Below, in pieces: positions 1-6,013 of a stretch of DNA of 8,947 nucleotides. Position 1 is the first letter of the stretch. Every line of letters starts with the position of its first letter. Made by a program: the position numbers and the translations under genes. Source of the DNA: JADFNO01 sp965369945 (GTDB taxonomy: Bacteria > Planctomycetota > Phycisphaerae > Phycisphaerales > SM1A02); the NCBI GenBank assembly GCA_965369945.1, contig CBDUST010000191.1, forward strand, positions 1 to 8,947, written 5' to 3'. A model generated the notes under the pieces. It was not told where the DNA came from and did not search any database. It was given only the letters and a program-made list of their open reading frames with translations.

Positions 1-1
1 G

Positions 2-409
2 CTGGCCGAAACTGTTGATGCCGGTGAGGCCGCGCAGCTTCCCAAGCCGACTTACTTCTCGCGAATCGTCTATACAGGACCGACTCAAGGCGAGGTTCTC
101 CTTGCTGCAAGCGATGGTTTCGTACGAGATCTCGCCTCAAGCATCCTTGGTGTGGAGCCGGAGGACGTTGACGCGGAGATCGAAGGCCAGGACGCGATCA
201 AAGAGCTAGCCAATATCGTCGGCGGCTCGACGATCCTAGAGCTGGGTGGAGCGGACTGTCAGTACTCGCTGCGACTACCTGAGCTTCTGGACGGCTCTTC
301 GGCCTCCGAGCCTGGGGACAACGGCGCGGTGTGCTTTGTCGAATCCGAAGGCGAACTTCTGAAGGTAGTTTGGCGTCCGATGGATTCGTCCCAATCTGCC
401 GCCGCCTAA
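2..409 (+). CDS. CheX-like chemotaxis phosphatase domain protein, 3' part
   Basis: The reading frame is open from the left edge, so the start lies outside the window; 135 residues remain. The visible part reads as a CheX/CheC-type fold: a strand-rich stretch (Y18 to A36), a helix ending in LGVEPEDVD, then the helix DAIKELANIVGG. That helix carries the E-x-x-N signature (E68, N71 of the visible part), which in CheX and CheC proteins places a Glu and an Asn beside the phospho-aspartate of CheY. The likely role is removing phosphate from a CheY-type regulator in the cytoplasm, or acting as a non-catalytic relative. It ends 16 bases before cheB on the same strand, which supports a chemotaxis job and a shared operon. 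The family call rests on one motif plus context; the missing N-terminus could carry another domain. Confidence 0.68.
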   Translation: MAETVDAGEAAQLPKPTYFSRIVYTGPTQGEVLLAASDGFVRDLASSILGVEPEDVDAEIEGQDAIKELANIVGGSTILELGGADCQYSLRLPELLDGSSASEPGDNGAVCFVESEGELLKVVWRPMDSSQSAAA

Positions 410-425
410 TTGTAGGATCAGCGCA

Positions 426-1493
426 ATGTCGTCCGACGTTCGGGTACTGATTGTTGACGATTCGTCGATCGTTCGCCGAGTGCTGAAGCAGGAGCTCGGT
501 CGGCAATCCGGAATCGAGGTTGTCGGCACGGCGCCCGATCCGTATATCGCGCGTGACAAAATTATCAATCTGCAGCCGGACGTCCTGACACTTGACATCG
601 AGATGCCGAGGATGGACGGGCTCACGTTCTTGCGCAAGTTGATGAAGTTCCATCCCGTCCCGACGATCATCGTAAGCTCGCTAACGCCGGAAGGTTGTGA
701 GACTGCGCTGGCGTGCCTGGAAGCCGGCGCCATTGACGTCATCTGCAAGCCAGGAGAGTCGTATTCGATCGGAGAGATGGCTACACAATTGGCCCAAACG
801 ATCCGCGGAGCCGCGGGCGCAAATATCCGTCGCGTCAAGCAGCAGGTCCAGGCGGACGACACCTCCACACCTCGATGGTCGGGTAAGGCGATGATCAAGA
901 CCACCCACAAAGTCGTGGCGTTGGGGGCTTCGACCGGTGGAACCGAGGCCCTGCGGTCGGTGCTCTGTGCGTTACCCAAGCAGTCTCCCGGTGTGATCAT
1001 CACCCAACACATGCCGGCGGGATTCACGCGATCCTTTGCCGAACGTCTCAATGGGCTGTGTGACTTGGAGGTGCGCGAGGCGACCGATGGCGACCGGGTG
1101 GTGCCCGGTTTGGCGCTTCTGGCGCCGGGCAATAGACACATGAAACTCGGCCGAGACGGGGCGCGCTATATCGTGCGCGTGTGCGATGGGCCGCGCATCT
1201 GCCGGCATCGTCCGTCCGTCGAGGTACTGTTTGAATCCACCGCCGCGTATGCCGGGCGAAACGCGATCGGCGTTATCATGACCGGCATGGGTCGAGACGG
1301 CGCTCGCGGACTCTTATCGCTGCGGGAAGCAGGCGCTGTCACCATCGCCCAGGATGAAGCTTCGTGTGTTGTCTTCGGCATGCCGAAAGAAGCGATCGAG
1401 TGCGGCGGAGCACAGATCATCTCGCCGCTGAATGCGATCTCCGATCGGATCATCGACTTCGCAGTCGGCGAGCTTTGCGCTCTGGCAGCGTGA
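426..1493 (+). CDS. cheB: CheB, chemotaxis response regulator protein-glutamate methylesterase
   Basis: A 355-residue protein of standard CheB length. Residues 1-125 are a receiver domain with acidic residues D11 and D12, phospho-acceptor D57 (in TLDIEMP), S84 and K108. A linker (about 128-160) leads to the methylesterase domain, where the catalytic triad is visible: S169 in LGASTGG, H195 in TQHMP and D291 in TGMGRDG. These match the Salmonella triad with a constant offset of five. The enzyme removes methyl groups from glutamates of chemoreceptors, and deamidates glutamines, as the feedback arm of adaptation; phosphorylation by CheA activates it. The ATG has an AGGA at 414-417, eight bases upstream, which supports this start. 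It follows the CheX-like gene by 16 bases. No cheR, cheA or receptor gene is in view. All key residues are intact. Confidence 0.97.
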   Translation: MSSDVRVLIVDDSSIVRRVLKQELGRQSGIEVVGTAPDPYIARDKIINLQPDVLTLDIEMPRMDGLTFLRKLMKFHPVPTIIVSSLTPEGCETALACLEAGAIDVICKPGESYSIGEMATQLAQTIRGAAGANIRRVKQQVQADDTSTPRWSGKAMIKTTHKVVALGASTGGTEALRSVLCALPKQSPGVIITQHMPAGFTRSFAERLNGLCDLEVREATDGDRVVPGLALLAPGNRHMKLGRDGARYIVRVCDGPRICRHRPSVEVLFESTAAYAGRNAIGVIMTGMGRDGARGLLSLREAGAVTIAQDEASCVVFGMPKEAIECGGAQIISPLNAISDRIIDFAVGELCALAA

Positions 1494-1521
1494 GTTGTAT
1501 GAGGCATGTCGAGAACGCTTG

Positions 1522-3072
1522 CTATTGAAGCCAAACTTCGTATTGCTTCGGCCCGTCGTCGAGCGTGAAGATCGGCTGCGGTGCATATTGACTCGTTCGT
1601 GCTTTTCTCACTAGCTCATCAAGTGTAATCCCGCGAGCCTCGATCTTCTCCCGTACCGGTGGGTCGATGATATTCTCGAGTTCGTCGATCGCCTCGGCGG
1701 GCAGCGTCACCTTCGCCTTGACCGTTCCACTGTCGGTCACTTTGATGCAAAGGTGCTTGGCCAGACAGGCGAAGCTCGATCTCGGATCGGCGGGCTCCGG
1801 GAACTCAAGCTGATTCATCGCTTCGGCATGTTTGCTAATGAGCGGCCGAAGAAACTGTGTCCAACTCACCGGCTCTTGAAGCTCGCGCAGGTAGTAGACC
1901 AATCCGTGGAACGCGCGCATCAGGAAAATGAGTCGAGCCGGTCCACTGATACGAAAATTCCATCGATCATCGCCCAGAACGTCGCTGATGCGTTCTGATC
2001 GCTTCCAGAAATGAAGATCATATTTCATCGACGTGCTGAACGGATCGAACATTACTCGACACAGTGCTGCGAGCTTATGACGCAACGGCTCGAGTGTCGC
2101 GGCATCAAAACCGAGTGCGATGAAGAACGGGTAAGGATCGGCCTCGGGCGTGTGGTAGGTGTCGTGGATCAATCGAAGCAGCGTCAATCGTTCTTGTTCT
2201 GGAACGATGCGCACGCAGCCAAAGTCATACAGAACGATCTGCGGCTCACCGTCACCCGCTCGAAATCTGTAATTCCCAGAGTGAGGATCGGCGTGCAGCA
2301 TTCCGCCGTCAAACAACATGAAGAGGAAGTGCTTGAGGAGTTGTCGCCCCAGAGCCTTGCGTGTTTCGGAAGGCCAGTCTTTGGCTTGGAGTAATGTTTG
2401 CCCGTCTTCCCAGATCGTTGTGAGCACGAGCGCCCCGCTGAGTTCGTCGACGACCTGTGGGACGGTGACATTCAGTTCGCCCGTAACCTCGGCGTATCTG
2501 CGTTGGTGCTCGGCCTCGCGAACGTAATCAAGTTCTTCATCAAGGGAGTTGCGGATGGCCCCACGGTAGTCCGTCAGATCGAACCCGCGGCGAAGGTCGC
2601 CAACCGGCTCGCTGAGCCACCCCAGCATCTTCAGATCCGCTTCGACGGCCTGGCGAATGCCGGGATACTGAACTTTGATCGCCACCGTTCGCCCATCACG
2701 CAGGGTCGCCCGATGCACTTGGCCCAGCGATGCCGCCAGCCCGTGCGGCTCTATCTCGCTGAACACCGTTTCAGGATCGCAGTTCCATTGCTCGGCGATG
2801 ACCGGCAGTAGTGCGTCGAGGGGGACCGGCTCGGCGGCATCCGTCAACGGCGCAAACGCATCCGCCGTCTGATCATCCTCGCTCATGCTGAGAATCTGCC
2901 CCATCTTCTGCGGCAACCCGCGCAGTCGACCCAGCCGTTGAACCAGGTGGAGCCGCGCGTTGTCCCGCACGACTTCCTCGCTGCTGCCACGCAGTCTCAG
3001 GCCGTGGTATCCGGCGCGCCCCAGCTCGGCGGCTCGACGCAACTTGGAGGTGGCGACGACGCTCTTACCCAT
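1522..3072 (-). CDS. UbiB/ABC1 (AarF, ADCK) family atypical kinase with C-terminal extension
   Basis: A 516-residue protein kinase-like protein. The family marks appear in order: the KxGQ motif K56-M-G-Q59; an alanine-rich loop in place of a P-loop, AASLGQVHRA (113-122); lysine K133 in VAIKV; EELDY (179-183); the catalytic-type HADPHSGN (260-267); and the metal-binding DFG (283-285). UbiB/COQ8 proteins bind ATP, act as ATPases or unorthodox kinases, and support quinone or lipid handling at the membrane; the substrate here cannot be told. No clear transmembrane C-terminal helices are seen, unlike E. coli UbiB. Instead residues of about 440-516 form an extra domain (IKVT..G..K.KVTLPA..ID, then IEARGITLDELV). 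The canonical HADxHPGN has Ser for Pro. The ATG has AGGAG at 3083-3087, ten bases upstream. The gene converges on cheB with a 28-base gap and no evident terminator. Confidence 0.9.
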   Translation of the reverse strand: MGKSVVATSKLRRAAELGRAGYHGLRLRGSSEEVVRDNARLHLVQRLGRLRGLPQKMGQILSMSEDDQTADAFAPLTDAAEPVPLDALLPVIAEQWNCDPETVFSEIEPHGLAASLGQVHRATLRDGRTVAIKVQYPGIRQAVEADLKMLGWLSEPVGDLRRGFDLTDYRGAIRNSLDEELDYVREAEHQRRYAEVTGELNVTVPQVVDELSGALVLTTIWEDGQTLLQAKDWPSETRKALGRQLLKHFLFMLFDGGMLHADPHSGNYRFRAGDGEPQIVLYDFGCVRIVPEQERLTLLRLIHDTYHTPEADPYPFFIALGFDAATLEPLRHKLAALCRVMFDPFSTSMKYDLHFWKRSERISDVLGDDRWNFRISGPARLIFLMRAFHGLVYYLRELQEPVSWTQFLRPLISKHAEAMNQLEFPEPADPRSSFACLAKHLCIKVTDSGTVKAKVTLPAEAIDELENIIDPPVREKIEARGITLDELVRKARTSQYAPQPIFTLDDGPKQYEVWLQ

Positions 3073-3103
3073 GACGATGACGCTCCTGTGCCATGCTCAA
3101 CCG

Positions 3104-3127
3104 CGGCGCGCAGCGTGTGCGGCGCCG
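3104..3127 (-). other. GC-rich hairpin in the kinase gene leader
   Basis: CGGCGC at 3104-3109 pairs with GCGCCG at 3122-3127. Inside it GCA (3110-3112) pairs with TGC (3118-3120), with a single bulged G. It lies about 16 bases upstream of the AGGAG of the UbiB-family gene, in its presumed 5' leader. It could slow ribosome loading or be chance pairing in GC-rich DNA. I see no good promoter pair in this 140-base gap. Confidence 0.35.
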
Positions 3128-3170
3128 TCCGACGATCGAGGCAGAGTAAAGAATCAGACCCCCGGAGCGT

Positions 3171-3196
3171 CTTGCAATCGTCCGGAGACGAGCAAG
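3171..3196 (-). terminator. Strong hairpin after the ABM-domain gene, possible terminator without a T tract
   Basis: CTTGC (3171-3175) pairs with GCAAG (3192-3196) and TCGTC (3178-3182) with GACGA (3187-3191). This gives ten base pairs, an AA bulge and a four-base CGGA loop. It lies 16 bases past the stop of the small monooxygenase-fold gene on the minus strand. There is no U-run directly after it, so it may be a weak terminator, a 3' end-protecting structure, or a processing site between this gene and the kinase gene. Confidence 0.4.
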
Positions 3197-3212
3197 CTAC
3201 CGCACCGGCCTA

Positions 3213-3536
3213 TCAATGAGCCCCGGCTGGGCACTTCTCTTCGGTCGCCTCGCCGGTGCCGTAGATTTCGTGCTTGGGCTGAGCGGACAGCACTTCCTTC
3301 TTGCCCCAATCCGTGACGTTCTTGAAGCGATCCGACTCGATGAACGAGTTGAACGCTGCCTCATCGGTCCATTCTGAGATGATGAGGTAGTCATGCTCGC
3401 TGTACACATCGCGAAACAGATGTGTCTCGCCGTGCCCAGGCATGTCGTTCATGATCTGCATCACTTTCGAGAACACTGCCGTGAACTCCTCATCCTTGCC
3501 CGGGATGATCTTGTAATTCATGCCGACGGTAATCAT
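3213..3536 (-). CDS. Antibiotic biosynthesis monooxygenase (ABM) domain protein
   Basis: A 107-residue protein of the ferredoxin-like alpha/beta ABM fold. It opens with the strand MITVGMNYKIIPGK, followed by a helix (EEFTAVFSKVMQIM), a strand ending in HLFRDV, then YLIISEWTDEAAFNSFIESD, the usual central strand and helix of the family. ABM proteins usually work as dimers; relatives include quinone-forming monooxygenases and IsdG-like heme-degrading enzymes, but many have no known reaction. After the fold the chain ends in a flexible tail with EEKCPAGAH (99-107), a Cys-Pro pair near a terminal His, which could bind heme or a metal (inference). GGAG at 3545-3548 sits eight bases before the ATG and supports the start. 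It lies between the permease and kinase genes on the same strand, with about 140 bases on each side. Confidence 0.85.
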   Translation of the reverse strand: MITVGMNYKIIPGKDEEFTAVFSKVMQIMNDMPGHGETHLFRDVYSEHDYLIISEWTDEAAFNSFIESDRFKNVTDWGKKEVLSAQPKHEIYGTGEATEEKCPAGAH

Positions 3537-3581
3537 GGTCGTAGCTCCAGTCTTGGGAGGGTACGGATTGGGTCTCAGGTT

Positions 3582-3631
3582 ATCTTATCGTCCAAACGAG
3601 AGCCTGCGCTTCCTTTCGAGGCCGATAAGAT
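3582..3631. repeat. 9-bp inverted repeat upstream of the ABM-domain gene
   Basis: ATCTTATCG (3582-3590) and CGATAAGAT (3623-3631) are perfect inverted copies, about 41 bases apart centre to centre, close to four helical turns. A smaller pair GCCT (3602-3605) and AGGC (3619-3622) nests inside. It lies 46-95 bases before the ABM start codon. It may be a two-site operator, or an RNA stem in the transcript that leads into this gene. No T tract follows on either strand, so a plain terminator is less likely. Confidence 0.45.
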
Positions 3632-3657
3632 TCGGTCTGGTTCTCCGGTGCGACATA

Positions 3658-3672
3658 GCGCAACCGTTGCGC
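3658..3672 (-). terminator. Perfect hairpin directly after the permease stop codon
   Basis: GCGCAA (3658-3663) pairs with TTGCGC (3667-3672) around a three-base loop, beginning one base after the TAA of the permease gene on the minus strand. A looser outer pair, CGAC (3651-3654) with GTCG (3678-3681), flanks it. The position suggests a transcript end or 3' protection, but no U-run follows, so intrinsic termination is doubtful. Confidence 0.4.
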
Positions 3673-3673
3673 C

Positions 3674-5521
3674 TTACGTCGATCCCGCCAGTTTGCGGAC
3701 TGTCATCATGAACGACCGCTTGATCATATTGTGGATCATGTACACGATGATGCCATAGACGACGGCGGCCAGCAGTGCACCGACGACCATGCTGATCCGC
3801 CCCGTGCCGAGCCCCTTTGCCACACTTGCGCCGATCGTGTTGGAGGGATAGACCAAGGCCCAGACCAAGTTGACCGGGCTGAATGGAGTGAGAACTGCTC
3901 CGATGACGTTCGCGCCGTTGCCGGCCGCCATCCCGCACAGCCCCAGCACGCCTCCCAGGCCGCCGGCAACTGCCACGGCGCCCACAACCGAACCAATCGT
4001 GCCCTTGCTCTTGATCGACCAATACAAACCGATCATCACGCAGACGGCGATGAAAGGAACGAGAACGATCGGCAGGAGAATTGCGCCCTCCGGTAGAATC
4101 AAGGGGACATCGATCGTTGCGGTCGAGCCCTTGACCGGCACCGTTGCCAGTACTGTACCGGCAGGGTCCCCAAATCCTTTAGCGAGCACGTATACCGCCA
4201 GGAGCGCAAGCGTTATGGTCGGCACGAGAATCAGAGGCAACAGATACTGAATGAGGCCGCGCAACTTCCCGGCCAGGTAGGGCCCCGGCTGGAGCGGCGT
4301 TGTAAGAATCAGATCGAGCGTGCCGTCCTCTCGCTCGCGTGTTACCGCAGTGGCGCTCATATTCAAAGCAATCAGCGCGATGATGACGATCTCGCCCGAG
4401 AGAACCGCGGTCACAGCTAGTTGAAGGCTCGCCCGTGTCCACACACCTCCATGGTAGAGACCGATCAGCGTCAGTCCGATCGTGACACCGAGCCCGACGA
4501 ACCCCCAACGGGCGATGATTGCCGTCAACGTCTTACCCCGAGCGACGGATTCCCGCCAAGCGATGGGGTTCGTGCCAACGTGCCTGGCCGGTCGTTCCAC
4601 GGCTCCTGCCGCAGCAAGGCCCAGCATCCGGCGATACCACGGGATCGCCCCAACCTTGGCGCCGATGGCCCGGAGACGAATGGTCGAGTATCCGATCATC
4701 ACCACACTGAGCCCAATGCACAGCCAACAGAACGTGGTGATCGGCTGGGCGAGCCAGATATTGGTTAGCCAACTCACCTCGACGCCCGTGAAATTGTGCG
4801 GAGCATAGGTGTTCGATCGAAGGAGAACTTCCAGAGCCAGGAATGGGTTCACCGGCGTCAGGAACGTGGTGCGGTTTGCCGCAGCGGCCAACATTGGTGC
4901 TCGCAGCTCGAGGTCCGCCGCATAGGTCGCGAAAATCCACATCACGACCGATACGTAGAACCAGAAGACCGCTTTGCGCCCGCCCGTTCGAGTAACCGAC
5001 AGCGTGACCGCGATTGCAGCCACCAGCAGCGAGCTTGTTCCGGCGATGGCGTAGCTTGCGAAGATCGACTTCCCCGGCACGCCGCCGAAATACTGCGTCA
5101 CCGCGAACAGCGGCAATGTGGAAAAAAGCAGGGCTAAAATGAAGAAAAGCCGCCCAAAGAGGTTGCCCAGCACGATCTGCAACGAGTTCAAGGGCGTGGT
5201 CAGCAGGATATCCCACGTCCGTGGATTGGACTCCTGCGCTATTGCCCCGGCCATAAACACCGGAGTCAGTAGGCAGATCAACCCCACCTGGAGATAACTA
5301 ATGAGAATAAAGGTGTTAGCGGCACCGGCCGCCAGTTCGCGAACCGAAACCGCACCCTGGACATTGGCCAGCATCGCAAACAACAGGATCACGACCATCA
5401 CCCCCAGATAGCCAGAGCGAAGGTACATGTGCCTGAGACGACACGAGCCACCTTGGACCAGCCGCATGCAGATCGGGTTGGTCGGAAGCAGCCGTAGAAG
5501 CCAATTCACCAGGGCAGGCAT
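3674..5521 (-). CDS. ABC-2 type transporter permease, two fused homologous halves
   Basis: A 615-residue, very hydrophobic protein with roughly a dozen membrane segments. It holds two permease halves in tandem. Each half begins with TNPI (14-17 and 317-320), carries the cytoplasmic coupling motif ESNPRTWDILLTTPL (97-111) or EREDGTLDLILTTPL (396-410), and later an LTP..P motif (LTPVNPF at 221, LTPFSPV at 544). ABC-2 permeases form the membrane path of exporters of drugs, lipids or polymers and of gliding-type (GldF-like) systems, driven by a separate ATPase; the substrate here is unknown. No ATP-binding subunit gene is adjacent. I chose ATG 5521, which has GGAG 11 bases upstream; the in-frame GTG at 5533 overlaps that site and would have no usable binding site. 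The gene is divergent from rny, and the hairpin after its stop may end its transcript. Confidence 0.9.
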   Translation of the reverse strand: MPALVNWLLRLLPTNPICMRLVQGGSCRLRHMYLRSGYLGVMVVILLFAMLANVQGAVSVRELAAGAANTFILISYLQVGLICLLTPVFMAGAIAQESNPRTWDILLTTPLNSLQIVLGNLFGRLFFILALLFSTLPLFAVTQYFGGVPGKSIFASYAIAGTSSLLVAAIAVTLSVTRTGGRKAVFWFYVSVVMWIFATYAADLELRAPMLAAAANRTTFLTPVNPFLALEVLLRSNTYAPHNFTGVEVSWLTNIWLAQPITTFCWLCIGLSVVMIGYSTIRLRAIGAKVGAIPWYRRMLGLAAAGAVERPARHVGTNPIAWRESVARGKTLTAIIARWGFVGLGVTIGLTLIGLYHGGVWTRASLQLAVTAVLSGEIVIIALIALNMSATAVTREREDGTLDLILTTPLQPGPYLAGKLRGLIQYLLPLILVPTITLALLAVYVLAKGFGDPAGTVLATVPVKGSTATIDVPLILPEGAILLPIVLVPFIAVCVMIGLYWSIKSKGTIGSVVGAVAVAGGLGGVLGLCGMAAGNGANVIGAVLTPFSPVNLVWALVYPSNTIGASVAKGLGTGRISMVVGALLAAVVYGIIVYMIHNMIKRSFMMTVRKLAGST

Positions 5522-5548
5522 CGAAAATGGCACTCCAAGGCAAAGCCC

Positions 5549-5578
5549 GCCTCCCCCGGAGGCCTCCGCTTTTTTTTT
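5549..5578 (+). terminator. Terminator-like hairpin with T9 tract
   Basis: GCCTCC (5549-5554) pairs with GGAGGC (5558-5563) around CCC. It overlaps a 12-base perfect palindrome (5557-5568). A run of nine T follows (5570-5578). On the plus strand this resembles an intrinsic terminator, although the first hairpin ends six bases before the T-run. No plus-strand gene lies upstream for 4 kb, so it would stop antisense transcription from reaching the rny promoter. On the minus strand it lies in the permease leader. Confidence 0.45.
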
Positions 5579-5591
5579 CCGGCCGGACGTC

Positions 5592-5621
5592 TTGACAGGT
5601 CGGCTTGCTGATACGAATAAT
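5592..5621 (+). promoter_or_regulatory. Sigma-70-type promoter driving the rny leader
   Basis: TTGACA (5592-5597, full consensus) is followed after 18 bases by AATAAT (5616-5621, five of six). The start point would be near 5628. It points toward rny, giving an untranslated leader of nearly 400 bases. The complementary strand of the same box reads TATTAT (5622-5617), so weak divergent firing toward the permease gene is possible, though no good -35 is seen on that side. Confidence 0.6.
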
Positions 5622-5627
5622 ACCCCG

Positions 5628-6013
5628 ATACGCTAATCTCGGGCCCTCAGATCGTAGCAATGTGCTGATGAGGGTCCTCTTGACCACGGCCCGCCCACTT
5701 ACGACACGGGCGACACCGTTTTGACCAGGCGTCAAGGCCGACGCCGGCTGCCAGGGGCGTACGCTTCCGGCAGATAGATTGAACCTTGGAATTCGAGCGA
5801 TTGAAACCGACGTGACAAACCTTCCTCGTTCTTCGGAGCTGACAAGACCAAGGCCCCGTGCGGTAGCGGCCAAGACCGCTGAAGTGCGGATGCCCCTGTG
5901 TCCGCGCCGCTAGAGTCGGTTGGATCCCTACCTCCGTCCGTGTCGTGTAGTTTGGCGTATTCGCGCATGCGGGAGTATTGCGCGCAGCGGGTCGGCAACC
6001 TGATGGGGTGCCT
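5628..6013 (+). other. Long structured leader of rny, or an unrecognised small RNA
   Basis: Nearly 400 bases between the promoter and the RNase Y gene with no convincing protein gene on either strand. Hairpins seen by eye: 5641-5649 with 5669-5677 (nine pairs, one G-U, with inner AGCA/TGCT around ATG); GGCGTC 5728-5733 with GACGCC 5740-5745, which competes with TTGAC 5721-5725 and GTCAA 5731-5735; CTGCC 5748-5752 with GGCAG 5769-5773, extended by pairs inside to a GTAC loop; AGCGG 5865-5869 with CCGCT 5876-5880; 5884-5890 with 5901-5907 (seven pairs, one G-U); CGCGCA 5962-5967 with TGCGCG 5979-5984. None of the signatures I know for 6S RNA, tmRNA, RNase P RNA or SRP RNA is evident. It is either a regulatory 5' leader or a separate RNA gene. 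Confidence 0.4.
5864..5879 (+). repeat. Hairpin motif copy 1 (in the rny leader)
   Basis: TAGCGGCCAAGACCGC; GCGG pairs with CCGC around a six-base loop. It differs by one loop base from the copy at 8289-8304 just before rsmA. Confidence 0.4.

Noticed and set aside
275..1141. Long open frame on the minus strand across cheB
   Set aside because: It is antisense to a gene with every CheB motif intact, and its sequence resembles no family.
2398..2811. Open frame on the plus strand inside the kinase gene
   Set aside because: It is antisense to the conserved kinase motifs and looks like a GC-driven shadow.
3137..3185. Possible minus-strand promoter for the kinase gene (TTGCAA with an A/T-rich box)
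   Set aside because: The -10 candidate matches only two of six bases at proper spacing.
5522..5533. GTG start for the permease at 5533
   Set aside because: The GGAG overlaps this codon, leaving no ribosome-binding spacing; ATG 5521 fits better.
5777..5808. Direct repeat GATTGAA at 5777 and 5799
   Set aside because: Seven bases, two copies only; expected by chance.
5316..5873. 185-residue open frame on the minus strand over the permease start and intergenic region
   Set aside because: It overlaps the permease N-terminus in another frame, is basic and of low complexity, has no family look, and would cover the rny promoter.
5628..5950. Known RNA genes (6S, tmRNA, RNase P RNA, SRP RNA)
   Set aside because: I looked for their conserved segments on both strands and found none; 5' and 3' ends also fail to pair as 6S would need.
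5978..6013. TTG start for RNase Y at 5978
   Set aside because: The only purine-rich site is two bases away and the codon sits in a predicted stem; it would add 12 residues unlike usual RNase Y N-termini. Not excluded.
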